Assembly: GCF_000317635.1 (NCBI RefSeq)
Contig: NC_019779.1
Location: forward strand, 3,658,001 to 3,722,000
Direction: 5' to 3'
Source: Halothece sp. PCC 7418
Lineage (GTDB): Bacteria > Cyanobacteriota > Cyanobacteriia > Cyanobacteriales > Rubidibacteraceae
DNA: 64,000 bases
Shown here: positions 26,885-36,199 of the stretch, in pieces
Numbering within the stretch: the stretch's first letter is position 1
Layout: each line of letters begins with the position of its first letter
Made by a program: the position numbers and the translations under genes
The notes under the pieces: generated by a model
What the model was told of the DNA's origin: nothing
The model's database searches: none
Seen by the model: the letters and a program-made list of their open reading frames with translations, nothing else

Positions 26885-28046
26885 AAAGAGATTAGATGAA
26901 CTTGGAATTGTTGGTCGTGGTAGATCAAGACATAGACCTCGTGATGCTGAACATCTTTATGGTGGAAAATATCCCTTTATTCAAACAGGAGATGTAAAGC
27001 ATTCAAATCTCTATATTACTCAGTATTCTCAAACATATAGTGAAGCTGGACTGGCACAAAGTAAACTATGGAAAGCTGGAACTCTTTGTATTACGATCGC
27101 TGCTAATATTGCTGAAACTGGAATTTTAGGAATAGATGCTTGTTTCCCTGATAGTATTATAGGTTTTACTCCTGATCCTGAAAAAGCAAACGTTAAGTTC
27201 ATAAAATATCTTTTTGATGCGTTACTAAAGAAAAGATATAAGTTATTTACACAAGGAGCAGCGCAAGATAATTTAAGTCAGTCAAAATTACTCTCTATCA
27301 AATTTCCAGTTCCAGATATTAAAACTCAGAATAAAATCGCAGATATTCTATCAAAATATGATGATTTAATCGAAAATAATCGCCGTCGCATTGAGTTATT
27401 AGAGGAGTCGGCGCGTCTGCTGTATCGGGAATGGTTTGTTCATCTGCGCTTCCCTGGTCACGAACACTCTCCTATTATTGATGGTATTCCTGAAGGTTGG
27501 GAACTCAAAAAAATTGAAGATATCGCAGACATTACTATGGGACAAAGCCCAAAATCTGAATACTATAATAATGAGGGGTTAGGTTTACCTTTCCATCAAG
27601 GAGTGTCTGACTTCAGCACAAGATTTCCTAGCACAAGTAAGTATTGCAATAAAGGTTCGAGATATGCAGAAGAAGGAGATATCTTGTTTAGTGTTCGTGC
27701 GCCTGTTGGACGAATAAATATTAGCTTAGAGAAAATTGTTATTGGTCGTGGTTTAGCTGCAATAAGATCAAAATGTAATCAGCAAAATTTCTTATTTTAT
27801 CAATTAAAAAACTATTTTTTTAGAGAAGATATGATCGGAAGTGGTGCTATATTTGCTTCGATTAGAAAAGATGACTTAAAGAAAGTAGAGTTGTTAACTC
27901 CTTCGGAAAATTTAATTCAGTTATTTATCAATCAAGTAACAAAGATTGATAAGCAAATAAGAACTTTATACCTACAAAATCAAAAACTATCACAAGCCCG
28001 TGATTTACTTTTACCACGTCTAATGAATGGAGAAATAACCGTATGA
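26871..28046 (+). CDS. hsdS: type I restriction-modification specificity subunit
   Basis: DNA-recognition subunit. 391 residues with two target-recognition domains (about 1-150 and 207-350) separated by conserved helical spacers: IADILSKYDDLIENNRRRIELLEESARLLYREWF (about 160-193) and the C-terminal VTKIDKQIRTLYLQNQKLSQARDLLLPRLMNGEI. TRD2 opens with the typical GWELKKIEDIADITMGQSP. TRD1 lacks the corresponding leader and starts abruptly with KRLDELGIVGRGRSRH, so the N-terminus may have been remodelled by the upstream insertion. The recognition sequence cannot be deduced. It overlaps hsdR by 4 bases (ATGA). Confidence 0.93.
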   Translation: MKQSEKRLDELGIVGRGRSRHRPRDAEHLYGGKYPFIQTGDVKHSNLYITQYSQTYSEAGLAQSKLWKAGTLCITIAANIAETGILGIDACFPDSIIGFTPDPEKANVKFIKYLFDALLKKRYKLFTQGAAQDNLSQSKLLSIKFPVPDIKTQNKIADILSKYDDLIENNRRRIELLEESARLLYREWFVHLRFPGHEHSPIIDGIPEGWELKKIEDIADITMGQSPKSEYYNNEGLGLPFHQGVSDFSTRFPSTSKYCNKGSRYAEEGDILFSVRAPVGRINISLEKIVIGRGLAAIRSKCNQQNFLFYQLKNYFFREDMIGSGAIFASIRKDDLKKVELLTPSENLIQLFINQVTKIDKQIRTLYLQNQKLSQARDLLLPRLMNGEITV

Positions 28047-31000
28047 GTTATAGCGAAGAAACCCTCGTTCAAACCACCACCGCCAACTATTTACATGATG
28101 AACTCGAATGGGAATCGATCTACGCTTATAATCAAGAAGACTATGGCGAAAATAGCCTTCTCGGACGGGAAAATCGCAAACAAATTATCCTCACTCGCTA
28201 CTTAGAAAGAAAACTGCGAGAATTGAATCCCAATCATCCCGACGAAGCCTATCAAGAAGCAATTCGCACTTTAACCGATTATAGCGTTAGCCAAAGTTTA
28301 TTTAAGATTAACCAAGAAAAACACAACCTCCTCAGAGATGGAATACAAGTTAGTTATCGCAACGAAAAAGGGGAAACCGTTAAACCAATTCTGAATGTTT
28401 TTGATTTCGAGACTCCCACAAATAATCATTTTTTAGCAGTGCGGGAACTTTGGATTGAGGGGAAATTATACCTGAGAAGAGCCGATCTCGTTTGTTTTGT
28501 AAATGGGATTCCGCTAATTTTTATGGAATTAAAAAACATTTGGCGTTCCCTTCGCGCTGCTTACGAGGAAAATTATAAAGATTATCTGGACACTATTCCT
28601 CAATTATTTTATTACAACGCCATTGTTGTTTTCGGAAATGGTAAAGATGCAAAGATGGGAACAATTGGTTCTCGCTTTGAATATTTCCAAGACTGGAAAC
28701 GCTTACAAGAAAGCGATGCTGGTGTCGTGAATATGGAAACCTTACTCAAAGGAGTCTGTCAGAAAAATAATCTTCTTGATCTGTTTGAAAACTTTATTCT
28801 CTTTGATGATTCTTCCCAAGAGACGGTTAAAATTATCGCTCGCAATCATCAGTATTTGGGAGTCAATAACGCGATCAAAGCTGTAAAAAACCGTCAAACA
28901 CTAGAACGCAAACTAGGCGTATTTTGGCATACTCAAGGCTCTGGAAAAAGTTATTCGATGGTCTTTTTTGTGCGGAAAGTTCGGCGCAAGTTAGGCGGAA
29001 ACTTTAGTTTTGTGGTCTGTACTGACCGTGAAGACCTCGACAATCAAATTTATAATACCTTTGCAGGCTGTGGATTGGCAAACAACGATCGCGATCCTTG
29101 TCGCGCTACCAGTTCCAATAATTTAAAACAATTACTGCAAGAACGCAAAGCCTGTATTTTCACTCTGATCCAAAAGTTTAAGCAAGCGGTTGATCCCAAT
29201 GAACCCTACAATGAACGAGATGACATCATTATTATCAGTGATGAAGCACACCGTAGCCAATATGGAAACCTTGCATTAAATCAACGTAACGCTTTACCCA
29301 ACGCCAGCTTTATCGGGTTTACAGGAACGCCTCTTTTCCAAAATGATGAAATCACCAGCCGTTATTTTGGGGATTATGTCTCCACTTACGACTTCCAACG
29401 GGCGGTGGAAGATAACGCCACTGTTCCCCTTTATTACGACGCACGAGGGGATAAACTGGAAATTGCGACTAATGATGTTAATGAACGCATCGCAGAAAAA
29501 CTCGAAGCATTAGAAGTTGAGGGAGATGTGGAGAGACGCATTCAGCAAGCGTTAAAGAGTTCTTATGGTGTGATTACAGCAGAACCGAGACTGGACGCGA
29601 TCGCGCAGGATTTTGTGAGACATTACGCCAACGGTTGGGAAATGGGAAAAGCGATGTTTGTCTGCATCGACAAAATAACTTGTGTGCGGATGTATGAGAA
29701 AATAACCCATTATTGGCAAGAGGAAATTAACCGACTCCAACAACAATTAAACAGCATCACCGACCAACAAGAAGCAGTTTACAAACAACGTCAAATCGAA
29801 TGGATGGAAGAAACCATCGCCTCTGTTGTCGTCAGTCAAGATCAGGGAGAAGTGCAAAAGTTTCGGGAGTGGGGATTAGAAGAAGAACTCAACTTTCATC
29901 GTAACCGCATTAATAACGGATTTGAACTCACAGACGGAAAACTAATTAGTCTCGAAACGGCGTTTAAGGATGCTAATCATCCCTTTCGGATCGCGATCGT
30001 TTGTGCAATGTGGTTAACTGGTTTTGATGTTCCCTGCCTTTCTACACTCTATCTCGATAAACCGCTAAAAGCCCATACTTTAATGCAAGCGATCGCACGG
30101 GCGAATCGGGTTTATGAAGGAAAAAATAACGGTTTAATTGTTGATTATTGCGGGATTCTGCAAAACTTAAGAGAAGCCCTCGCCACATTTGCAGGAACAG
30201 GAGATGAAGGAAGAGAAGAAGAGGATCAAAGAGTGAATCCTGCAAAGTCACAGGAACATCTTTTAGAGGAATTACAAAGCGCGATCGATGAAGTAAGGGA
30301 ATTTTTGCGCGATCGAAATGCGTCTTTAGATGCCATTCTAGAAGAAACAGGTTTTGCCCGTAATGCTGCGATTATAACGGCAAAAGAAGCGATTAATGAA
30401 GATAGCGAAACTCGTAAACGCTTTAGAATTTTATGTCGCCACGTCTTTCGGAAGTTCACCGCAAGTACGAATATTACTGGAATTAATGACTATCGTAAAG
30501 TCTATGATGCAATTAAATTACTGGATAAGGAATTAGAAACCGACGAACAAGTTACTGACATTAATCAAGTGTTGAGGGAACTGTATCAAACCGTTGGCGA
30601 AACCATTGAAGTTAGGAACACCAACACAGAAGATGGCGAACTTTATGATATCAGTCAGATTAATTTTGAACGTCTTAAAGAAGAGTTTCGCAAAAGTTCT
30701 CAACCGCGAACTACTGTCCAAAATCTCAAACAAGCGGTTGAAAACCGACTCAGCCAGATGATTAATCGCAATAGTTCCCGCATTGATTATCAAAGACGTT
30801 ATGAAGAAATCATCGATCGTTATAACCAAGAAAAAGACCGTTTAACGATTGAACAAACCTTTGAAGAACTGTTTAATTTTATCCAAGACTTAAACGAAGA
30901 AGAACAGCGATCAACTCGTGAAGGCTTAAGCGAAGAAGCCCTTGCCATTTTTGATTTACTGAAAAAGCCAAATCTCGAACAATCAGAACTTAAACATATT

Positions 31001-31252
31001 AAACAAGTGGCGAGTAACTTGTTGCAATTATTAAAAGAAGAAATCAGCCAATTAGATCAATGGTATGAGAAAGAATCTACGCGCGATCGGATTAATGGCA
31101 AAATTTATGATTTTCTCTACAGTGAAGAAACGGGTTTACCCGTAGAGAGTTATGAAGAAGAAGACATTGCAGATAAGACAAAAGTTATTTTCCTTCATGC
31201 CATGCAAGTTTATCAAACTGTTCCTTCCCCTTGTTATCAAGATGCTGCCTGA
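28043..31252 (+). CDS. hsdR: type I restriction endonuclease subunit R
   Basis: Restriction and translocation subunit that pulls DNA with ATP and cuts away from the recognition site. 1069 residues. The N-terminal PD-(D/E)XK nuclease has RRADLVCFVNGIPLIFMELKN, with Glu162 and Lys164. SF2 helicase motor: Walker A HTQGSGKS (from 296), DEAH (400-403), FTGTPL, and motif VI-like QAIARANRVYEGKNNGLIVDY. The C-terminal helical region (about 770-1060) should contact HsdM. Nothing is visibly broken, so the nuclease appears intact. The gene ends before a bidirectional terminator. Confidence 0.96.
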   Translation: MSYSEETLVQTTTANYLHDELEWESIYAYNQEDYGENSLLGRENRKQIILTRYLERKLRELNPNHPDEAYQEAIRTLTDYSVSQSLFKINQEKHNLLRDGIQVSYRNEKGETVKPILNVFDFETPTNNHFLAVRELWIEGKLYLRRADLVCFVNGIPLIFMELKNIWRSLRAAYEENYKDYLDTIPQLFYYNAIVVFGNGKDAKMGTIGSRFEYFQDWKRLQESDAGVVNMETLLKGVCQKNNLLDLFENFILFDDSSQETVKIIARNHQYLGVNNAIKAVKNRQTLERKLGVFWHTQGSGKSYSMVFFVRKVRRKLGGNFSFVVCTDREDLDNQIYNTFAGCGLANNDRDPCRATSSNNLKQLLQERKACIFTLIQKFKQAVDPNEPYNERDDIIIISDEAHRSQYGNLALNQRNALPNASFIGFTGTPLFQNDEITSRYFGDYVSTYDFQRAVEDNATVPLYYDARGDKLEIATNDVNERIAEKLEALEVEGDVERRIQQALKSSYGVITAEPRLDAIAQDFVRHYANGWEMGKAMFVCIDKITCVRMYEKITHYWQEEINRLQQQLNSITDQQEAVYKQRQIEWMEETIASVVVSQDQGEVQKFREWGLEEELNFHRNRINNGFELTDGKLISLETAFKDANHPFRIAIVCAMWLTGFDVPCLSTLYLDKPLKAHTLMQAIARANRVYEGKNNGLIVDYCGILQNLREALATFAGTGDEGREEEDQRVNPAKSQEHLLEELQSAIDEVREFLRDRNASLDAILEETGFARNAAIITAKEAINEDSETRKRFRILCRHVFRKFTASTNITGINDYRKVYDAIKLLDKELETDEQVTDINQVLRELYQTVGETIEVRNTNTEDGELYDISQINFERLKEEFRKSSQPRTTVQNLKQAVENRLSQMINRNSSRIDYQRRYEEIIDRYNQEKDRLTIEQTFEELFNFIQDLNEEEQRSTREGLSEEALAIFDLLKKPNLEQSELKHIKQVASNLLQLLKEEISQLDQWYEKESTRDRINGKIYDFLYSEETGLPVESYEEEDIADKTKVIFLHAMQVYQTVPSPCYQDAA

Positions 31253-31383
31253 GCGCGATTAGAGAAAAATGAAAGCATAATTTATAATTTAACTTGAACC
31301 AAGTAAATTAAGAGTAAGATTGATTATCTTGTGGCGTTTAATCTTGTTATCCCTACGAAGCTGGTTTCTCCTCTTGGGTATTA

Positions 31384-31500
31384 GATGAAATACAGAAAAG
31401 CCTGCTACATACCAATCCCCCCAATCCTCACGCTTTGCTCCGGCCCGAACTCACGGGGGATCGTTAAACCAGTCTTATGTAGCAACCATTGGAGTATCCC
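31384..31500. repeat. MITE-like repeat family B, short copy
   Basis: The left end GATGAAATACAGAAAAGCC then TGCTACATACCAATCCCCCC, and the right end TGTAGCAACCATTGGAGTAT, match the two ends of 23364-23540. The interior CCTCACGCTTTGCTCCGG matches the inverse of the 19813-19970 element. Confidence 0.65.
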
Positions 31501-31506
31501 AACGAG

Positions 31507-31545
31507 AAAATAGTGACACCACACTATCGAGCGTCACTATTTTTT
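31507..31545. terminator. bidirectional intrinsic terminator
   Basis: AAAATAGTGAC and GTCACTATTTT make a perfect 11-bp stem with a 15-base loop, followed by T on the plus strand and preceded by A on the other. It can end transcripts of both hsdR (+) and the plsX-fabH-fabD operon (-). Confidence 0.8.
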
Positions 31546-31591
31546 CTAGGGAACGAAAGGATGAATTAAGCAACAAACCCAAGCGGGGAAA

Positions 31592-32476
31592 CTAGAGTTG
31601 GCACTCTGCAGCCCGAGAAATATTTTGCAGTTCCATCTCAGGACAAGTGCGCTTGCATAAGCCTGTTAAGACATTACCCGGTCCGACTTCAATTAATTGT
31701 GAAACGTCTTCCTCAGCAAGTTTTAAGAGGGTTTCTCGCCAACGGACTGTTCCTGTCATTTGTTCCATGAGACGGGTTTTGAGTTCCGTTGCATCAATAG
31801 TTGGGGTCGGATTAACGTTGGATAAAACGGGAACAATCGCTTCACCAAAAGAAACCTCATCAAGAAGTTGTTTATAGTCTTGAGCGACACTAGCCATGAG
31901 GGGAGAATGGAACGCCCCAGAGACATTTAAAGGGACGGCTCGTTTGGCTTTGACTTCCGAGAGAATCGAATCCACTGCTTCTGGCGTTCCCGAAATAACC
32001 ACTTGTTGGGGGCTGTTGTCGTTTGCTAGCACAACATCATTGTTTTTGTCAAGTGCTGAGTCTAATTGAGCGCGATCGATTTTCATCAGGGCGACCATTT
32101 TGCCCCCGGCTGCAGTATCCATCAGTTTTGCCCGTTGTTGCACTAAGCGCAACCCTGCTTCAAAACTAAACACACGGGCTGCATATAAGGCGCTGTATTC
32201 CCCTAAGCTATGACCAGCGACATATTGGGGTAAATATCCCGCTTTATCAAGCAAAAGGTCAATGAGGATGGACTCGACCACATAGAGACAGGGTTGGGTG
32301 TAGAGGGTACGAGAAAGATTCGCTTCATCTTGACGACAGGTCTCAAGGACAGACCAGCCTAAAATTTCTTCTGCTTTTTCAAATTTTTCTTTCCCAAGAG
32401 AGGTTTCTACTAAATCGGCTTCCATGCCAATGGTTTGCGATCCTTGTCCAGGAAAAACAAAAGCAAGTTTAGTCAT
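31592..32476 (-). CDS. fabD: malonyl-CoA:ACP transacylase
   Basis: Loads malonate onto acyl carrier protein for fatty acid synthesis. 294 residues with the FPGQGSQ start motif (about 8-14), the catalytic serine in GHSLGEYSALYAA, and the catalytic histidine in VSGAFHSPLM. It is the last gene of the plsX-fabH-fabD operon, 27 bases after fabH. Confidence 0.97.
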   Translation of the reverse strand: MTKLAFVFPGQGSQTIGMEADLVETSLGKEKFEKAEEILGWSVLETCRQDEANLSRTLYTQPCLYVVESILIDLLLDKAGYLPQYVAGHSLGEYSALYAARVFSFEAGLRLVQQRAKLMDTAAGGKMVALMKIDRAQLDSALDKNNDVVLANDNSPQQVVISGTPEAVDSILSEVKAKRAVPLNVSGAFHSPLMASVAQDYKQLLDEVSFGEAIVPVLSNVNPTPTIDATELKTRLMEQMTGTVRWRETLLKLAEEDVSQLIEVGPGNVLTGLCKRTCPEMELQNISRAAECQL

Positions 32477-32503
32477 TCTAATTTGTTATTTACGATACAG
32501 TTT

Positions 32504-33520
32504 TTAAGGCTCAATTTGCCATTGTACGATCGCGCTGCCCCAAGTTAACCCAGCACCAAACCCCGACATGGCGATAATATCTCCAGACTGCAGTTTTCCC
32601 GCCCGTTGCGCCTCATCTAAGGCTAAAGGAATCGATCCTGCGGAAGTATTGCCAAAGTTTGCCAAATTACTAATCACCCGCTCTGGGGGAAGACTTAACC
32701 GTTGTGCAACCGCATCCATAATCCGTTGATTGGCTTGATGGAGCAACAACCAATCTACGTCTTCCGAGGTTAAATCTGCATGAAATAACGCCTTAGAAAT
32801 GACTTCAGGAACTTTTTCCACCGCAAAGCGATAGACTTCTTTTCCTTTCATCGTAATCGGCTGATAATGCCCTTGGTTGACCTCAATCGAATCGACGATA
32901 GTTTTCTCCGAACCGTGATAGCCAAGGTTTAAAGTATGGCTCAATTGACCATCACTACACAACTCAAACCCCAAAAGCCGATCGCGCTCTGCAGAAGTGG
33001 CTTCAATCACCACTGCTCCTGCACCATCCCCAAATAAAATACAAGTGCTGCGATCCGACCAATCCACCCAACGGGATAAGACATCCGCCCCAATCAACAA
33101 CACCTTCTGATAAGCCCCTGTGCGGATAAACTGAGCGGAATTCACCAAGCCAAACACAAAGCCCGAACAAGCAGCCGTGAGGTCAAACGCCACCGCATGA
33201 TTCGCCCCAATCGCGGTTTGAATACTCACTGCACTCCCAAACAAATCATCAGGGGTGGAGGTGGCTAAAATCAGCAAATCAATTTCTTCGGGAGCAACTT
33301 GCGCCATAGCGAGGGCTTGATGGGCTGCTTGCGCTCCAATTGTCTTTAAAGACTCTCCTGAAGCCGTCAAACAACGCTGTTTAATCCCTGTGCGCGTAGT
33401 AATCCACTCATCGGAGGTTTCCACCATCTGCGCGAGATCTTGATTCGTCAATCGACCTGAAGGGATACCCGAGCCACTTCCTGTAATTGCGATTCCTGCT
33501 GAATATAATTCGTTCCTCAT
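32504..33520 (-). CDS. fabH: 3-oxoacyl-ACP synthase III
   Basis: Initiates fatty acid synthesis by condensing acetyl-CoA with malonyl-ACP. 338 residues. The catalytic triad is complete: Cys in DLTAACSGFVFGL, His in WLLLHQANQRI and Asn in ANFGNTSAGSIPLAL. The start overlaps the end of plsX by 4 bases, so translation is coupled. Confidence 0.97.
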   Translation of the reverse strand: MRNELYSAGIAITGSGSGIPSGRLTNQDLAQMVETSDEWITTRTGIKQRCLTASGESLKTIGAQAAHQALAMAQVAPEEIDLLILATSTPDDLFGSAVSIQTAIGANHAVAFDLTAACSGFVFGLVNSAQFIRTGAYQKVLLIGADVLSRWVDWSDRSTCILFGDGAGAVVIEATSAERDRLLGFELCSDGQLSHTLNLGYHGSEKTIVDSIEVNQGHYQPITMKGKEVYRFAVEKVPEVISKALFHADLTSEDVDWLLLHQANQRIMDAVAQRLSLPPERVISNLANFGNTSAGSIPLALDEAQRAGKLQSGDIIAMSGFGAGLTWGSAIVQWQIEP

Positions 33521-34611
33521 GCTTCTCCTCGGGGGGGTTGACCGCTCAGTGTTGAATCAGGGATGGAAGTTTGCTGTAATGAGTCTTCCCGATCTTCTAG
33601 ACCTGCACTGTAAGAGCGAAGACGTGCTAAAACTTTTTCATCCACAGCATCTTTAGCCAAGCGAATCGCATTGTAAATCGAAGGAGCTTGAGAACTACCA
33701 TGACTAATAATACAGATCCCATCGACCCCTAATAACAACGCGCCACCATGTTCAGCATGATCCACCCGTTGTTTAATTCGTTTCAGGTTGGGTTTGAGTA
33801 AAGCGGTTCCCACCATACCATTTAAGCCTTGAGGGAGTTCTTCTTTCAGAATATTGAGTAAGACTTCACCGATGGCTTCCGCAAACTTAAGAATAACATT
33901 GCCAACAAAGCCATCACAGACAATGACATCAAAGTTACCCGAGAGAACATCGCGCCCTTCTGCATTTCCCACAAACGGAATTTGTGGATTTGCCGTCATT
34001 AACTGGTGAGCGCGAATCGAGGCTTCATTCCCTTTAGAAGGTTCTTCCCCAATATTCAGTAATCCCACTTTCGGTTCAGCATTGCCCAGAACGTATTTAC
34101 TATAAACCGTTCCCATCAGACCAAACTGCTCTAAATACTTAGCACGACAATCCACCATTGCCCCTGCATCGAGGATAATAACGGATTTACCCGCAATCAG
34201 CGTCGGGAGAATCGCCCCAATCGCAGGTCGGTCAATGCCTTTTAAGCGTCCTAAGCGTAACAAAGCTGCTGCCATGGCTGCTCCAGAATGTCCCGCAGAA
34301 ACAACGGCTTCAGCCCGTTCAGCTTTTACCATGTCCATCGCAACATTAATGGAGGCTTTGCGTTTGCGCTTTAGCCCTGCCATTGGCTCTTCTGACATTT
34401 CGATGACCCCTTCCGAGGGTATCACCTCTACATGAGGATTGTTGACACTGCCTGCGGATTCAAGGTGGGGCTGAATTTGTTCAGGATCACCAACCAAAAG
34501 CACATCTACGTCGAGTTCTTCTGTGGCTCGGATAGCCCCTGTAATAATTTCGCCGGGAGCATGGTCGCCTCCCATAGCGTCAACTGCAATTTTTGCGCGA
34601 GTCGATCCCAT
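33517..34611 (-). CDS. plsX: phosphate acyltransferase PlsX
   Basis: Makes acyl-phosphate from acyl-ACP, the donor for the first acylation in phospholipid synthesis. 364 residues, opening with KIAVDAMGGDHAPGEIITGA and continuing with the family motifs SAGHSGAAMAAALLRLGR and LLNIGEEPSKGNE. The last 30 residues (EDREDSLQQTS onwards) are a nonconserved tail. First gene of plsX-fabH-fabD, a conserved bacterial lipid operon. Confidence 0.96.
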   Translation of the reverse strand: MGSTRAKIAVDAMGGDHAPGEIITGAIRATEELDVDVLLVGDPEQIQPHLESAGSVNNPHVEVIPSEGVIEMSEEPMAGLKRKRKASINVAMDMVKAERAEAVVSAGHSGAAMAAALLRLGRLKGIDRPAIGAILPTLIAGKSVIILDAGAMVDCRAKYLEQFGLMGTVYSKYVLGNAEPKVGLLNIGEEPSKGNEASIRAHQLMTANPQIPFVGNAEGRDVLSGNFDVIVCDGFVGNVILKFAEAIGEVLLNILKEELPQGLNGMVGTALLKPNLKRIKQRVDHAEHGGALLLGVDGICIISHGSSQAPSIYNAIRLAKDAVDEKVLARLRSYSAGLEDREDSLQQTSIPDSTLSGQPPRGEA

Positions 34612-34700
34612 AAATCAAATTAGTAGAAGCGTTAAGGATTTTAACAAGCCCGTGAGGAGCTTTTTAAAAGTAAACAGTTAAATTTTAAGTTAAAACAATA

Positions 34701-34732
34701 AACCTGTGTCTCTTTAAGATAGATTACAGGTT
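34701..34732. promoter_or_regulatory. dyad in the plsX-carboxypeptidase divergent promoter region
   Basis: AACCTGT and ACAGGTT form a 7-bp inverted repeat separated by 18 bases, between the divergent starts at 34611 and 34804. It could be an operator for the lipid operon or the divergent gene. The factor is unknown. Confidence 0.25.
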
Positions 34733-34803
34733 GTTGGCACAACTGACTAGTAGTGTTTTCTAGGTAATTGGAAATTTTTTCAGTTTAATGGTGTTGGAGT
34801 GTT

Positions 34804-36072
34804 ATGTGGGATTTGCTGGGTTGGAGTGCGTTGATCGGAATATTATCGGGATGGGGACAAGAGCCACCGCCTCTCAAACCAGTGCAACCGTTGGCTTGGG
34901 AGGAATTAGCTTTATTTTCTCTTCCTCATGATCCCGATCCAATGATTGAAAAGACTGTGGCAAACTATTTACAAAATTTATCGCAGTTAGGGATTAACCA
35001 AGATTCGCAAGGGGTTTGGTTGGCTTCTGATTGGTGGACGTTTGCGGATCATCGGGGAAGGATTCCACAGTCGGCTGCTTCTCTCACTAAAATTGCTACC
35101 AGTTTGGCTGCTTTAGAAACCTATGGGAGTGATTATCAGTTTGTCACGAAGGTGAAGCACACAGGAGTCATTGCGGGGGGTGTGCTACAAGGAGATTTAA
35201 TTGTGGAAGGAGGGGGTGATCCCTTTTTTGTCTGGGAGGAGGCGATCGCGCTCTCTAATCGCTTAAATGAATTAGGGATTCAAACGGTGACGGGGAATTT
35301 AATCGTCACAGGTGATTTTTTTATGAATTACCAGCAAAACTCCCAAACCTCGGCTCAACTTCTCGCTCAAGGGCTTAATTCTCAACGCTGGTCAAAGCAA
35401 GCCCAACAGCAATATCAGACTCTTCCAAATGAGACTCCTCGCCCGCAAGTGAGGATTTCAGGAAATGTCATTGTCAAGGCTCAGGGTGATTTTCCTGAAG
35501 TGACTCCCCTGATTGAGCAGCAATCGTTACCCCTAACCCAAATTCTGCAACAAATGAATATTTACAGTAATAATAAACTGGCTGACCTCATTGCGCGATC
35601 AGTGGGTGGTGTCGAAACAGTGGAAGCTATTGTCAGGGAAACAACAGGTGTTTCCCCAGAAGAAGTCCAACTGATTAATGGGTCAGGGTTAGGGGTGACG
35701 AATCGGTTATCACCACGGGCGGTAACAAAAATGTTGCGGATGATTGATGGAAAATTAAATGCTCAGGGGGGAAGTCTTCGGGAGATTTTACCTGTCAGTG
35801 GGATTGACGTGGGGACGGTGCGCGATCGCGCGATCCCTCAAGGAATTCCTGTTAAAACGGGAAGCCTCTGGAATGTCAGTGCTTTAGCAGGGGTGATGAA
35901 TACTGAACAGCACGGACGGGTTTATTTTGCAATGATTAACCAAAATGGCAATCTTGATACTTTCCGCCAACAACAAGATCAACTCCTGCAAAGTTTACAG
36001 CAGCAGTGGGATTTAATTCCTTTTGATCAAAATGTCGCTGTACAACTGGGTGATCCAACACGAATTGATTAG
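34804..36072 (+). CDS. dacB: D-alanyl-D-alanine carboxypeptidase/endopeptidase, PBP4 (S13) type
   Basis: Low-molecular-weight penicillin-binding protein that trims or opens peptidoglycan crosslinks. 422 residues. The three active-site motifs are SLTK (serine near residue 96), YSNNK (SxN, near 258) and KTGSL (near 352). The N-terminal hydrophobic stretch (LLGWSALIGILSGWG) is a weak signal or anchor. Family members usually have signal peptides, so the true start may be this GTTATG-context ATG or slightly different. It is slightly shorter than the usual 450-480. It is divergent from plsX. Confidence 0.9.
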   Translation: MWDLLGWSALIGILSGWGQEPPPLKPVQPLAWEELALFSLPHDPDPMIEKTVANYLQNLSQLGINQDSQGVWLASDWWTFADHRGRIPQSAASLTKIATSLAALETYGSDYQFVTKVKHTGVIAGGVLQGDLIVEGGGDPFFVWEEAIALSNRLNELGIQTVTGNLIVTGDFFMNYQQNSQTSAQLLAQGLNSQRWSKQAQQQYQTLPNETPRPQVRISGNVIVKAQGDFPEVTPLIEQQSLPLTQILQQMNIYSNNKLADLIARSVGGVETVEAIVRETTGVSPEEVQLINGSGLGVTNRLSPRAVTKMLRMIDGKLNAQGGSLREILPVSGIDVGTVRDRAIPQGIPVKTGSLWNVSALAGVMNTEQHGRVYFAMINQNGNLDTFRQQQDQLLQSLQQQWDLIPFDQNVAVQLGDPTRID

Positions 36073-36197
36073 TCATCTGTTCATGGTTCATAGTTCATAG
36101 TTCGTGGTTCATTGATTAACAACCAACAAATAACGAAGAACGAATAACAAAGAACAAAAATTTAAAATGTCCCTCAAGAAGCGTGAAAACTACTATA
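36073..36197. repeat. MITE-like repeat family A, copy 4 (one end missing)
   Basis: GTTCATGGTTCATAGTTC tracts, GATTAACAACCAACAAATAA and heptamers (CGAAGAA, CAAAGAA) end in the inverse of TATAGTAGTTTTCACGCTTC. It fills the space between the convergent carboxypeptidase and ABC-F genes. Confidence 0.75.
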
Positions 36198-36199
36198 CA

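Larger units (their letters stand above)
31253..31591. other. intergenic stretch between convergent hsdR and fabD
   Basis: Holds a family B repeat copy (31384-31500) and a strong terminator (31507-31545). No coding frame is supported. Confidence 0.6.
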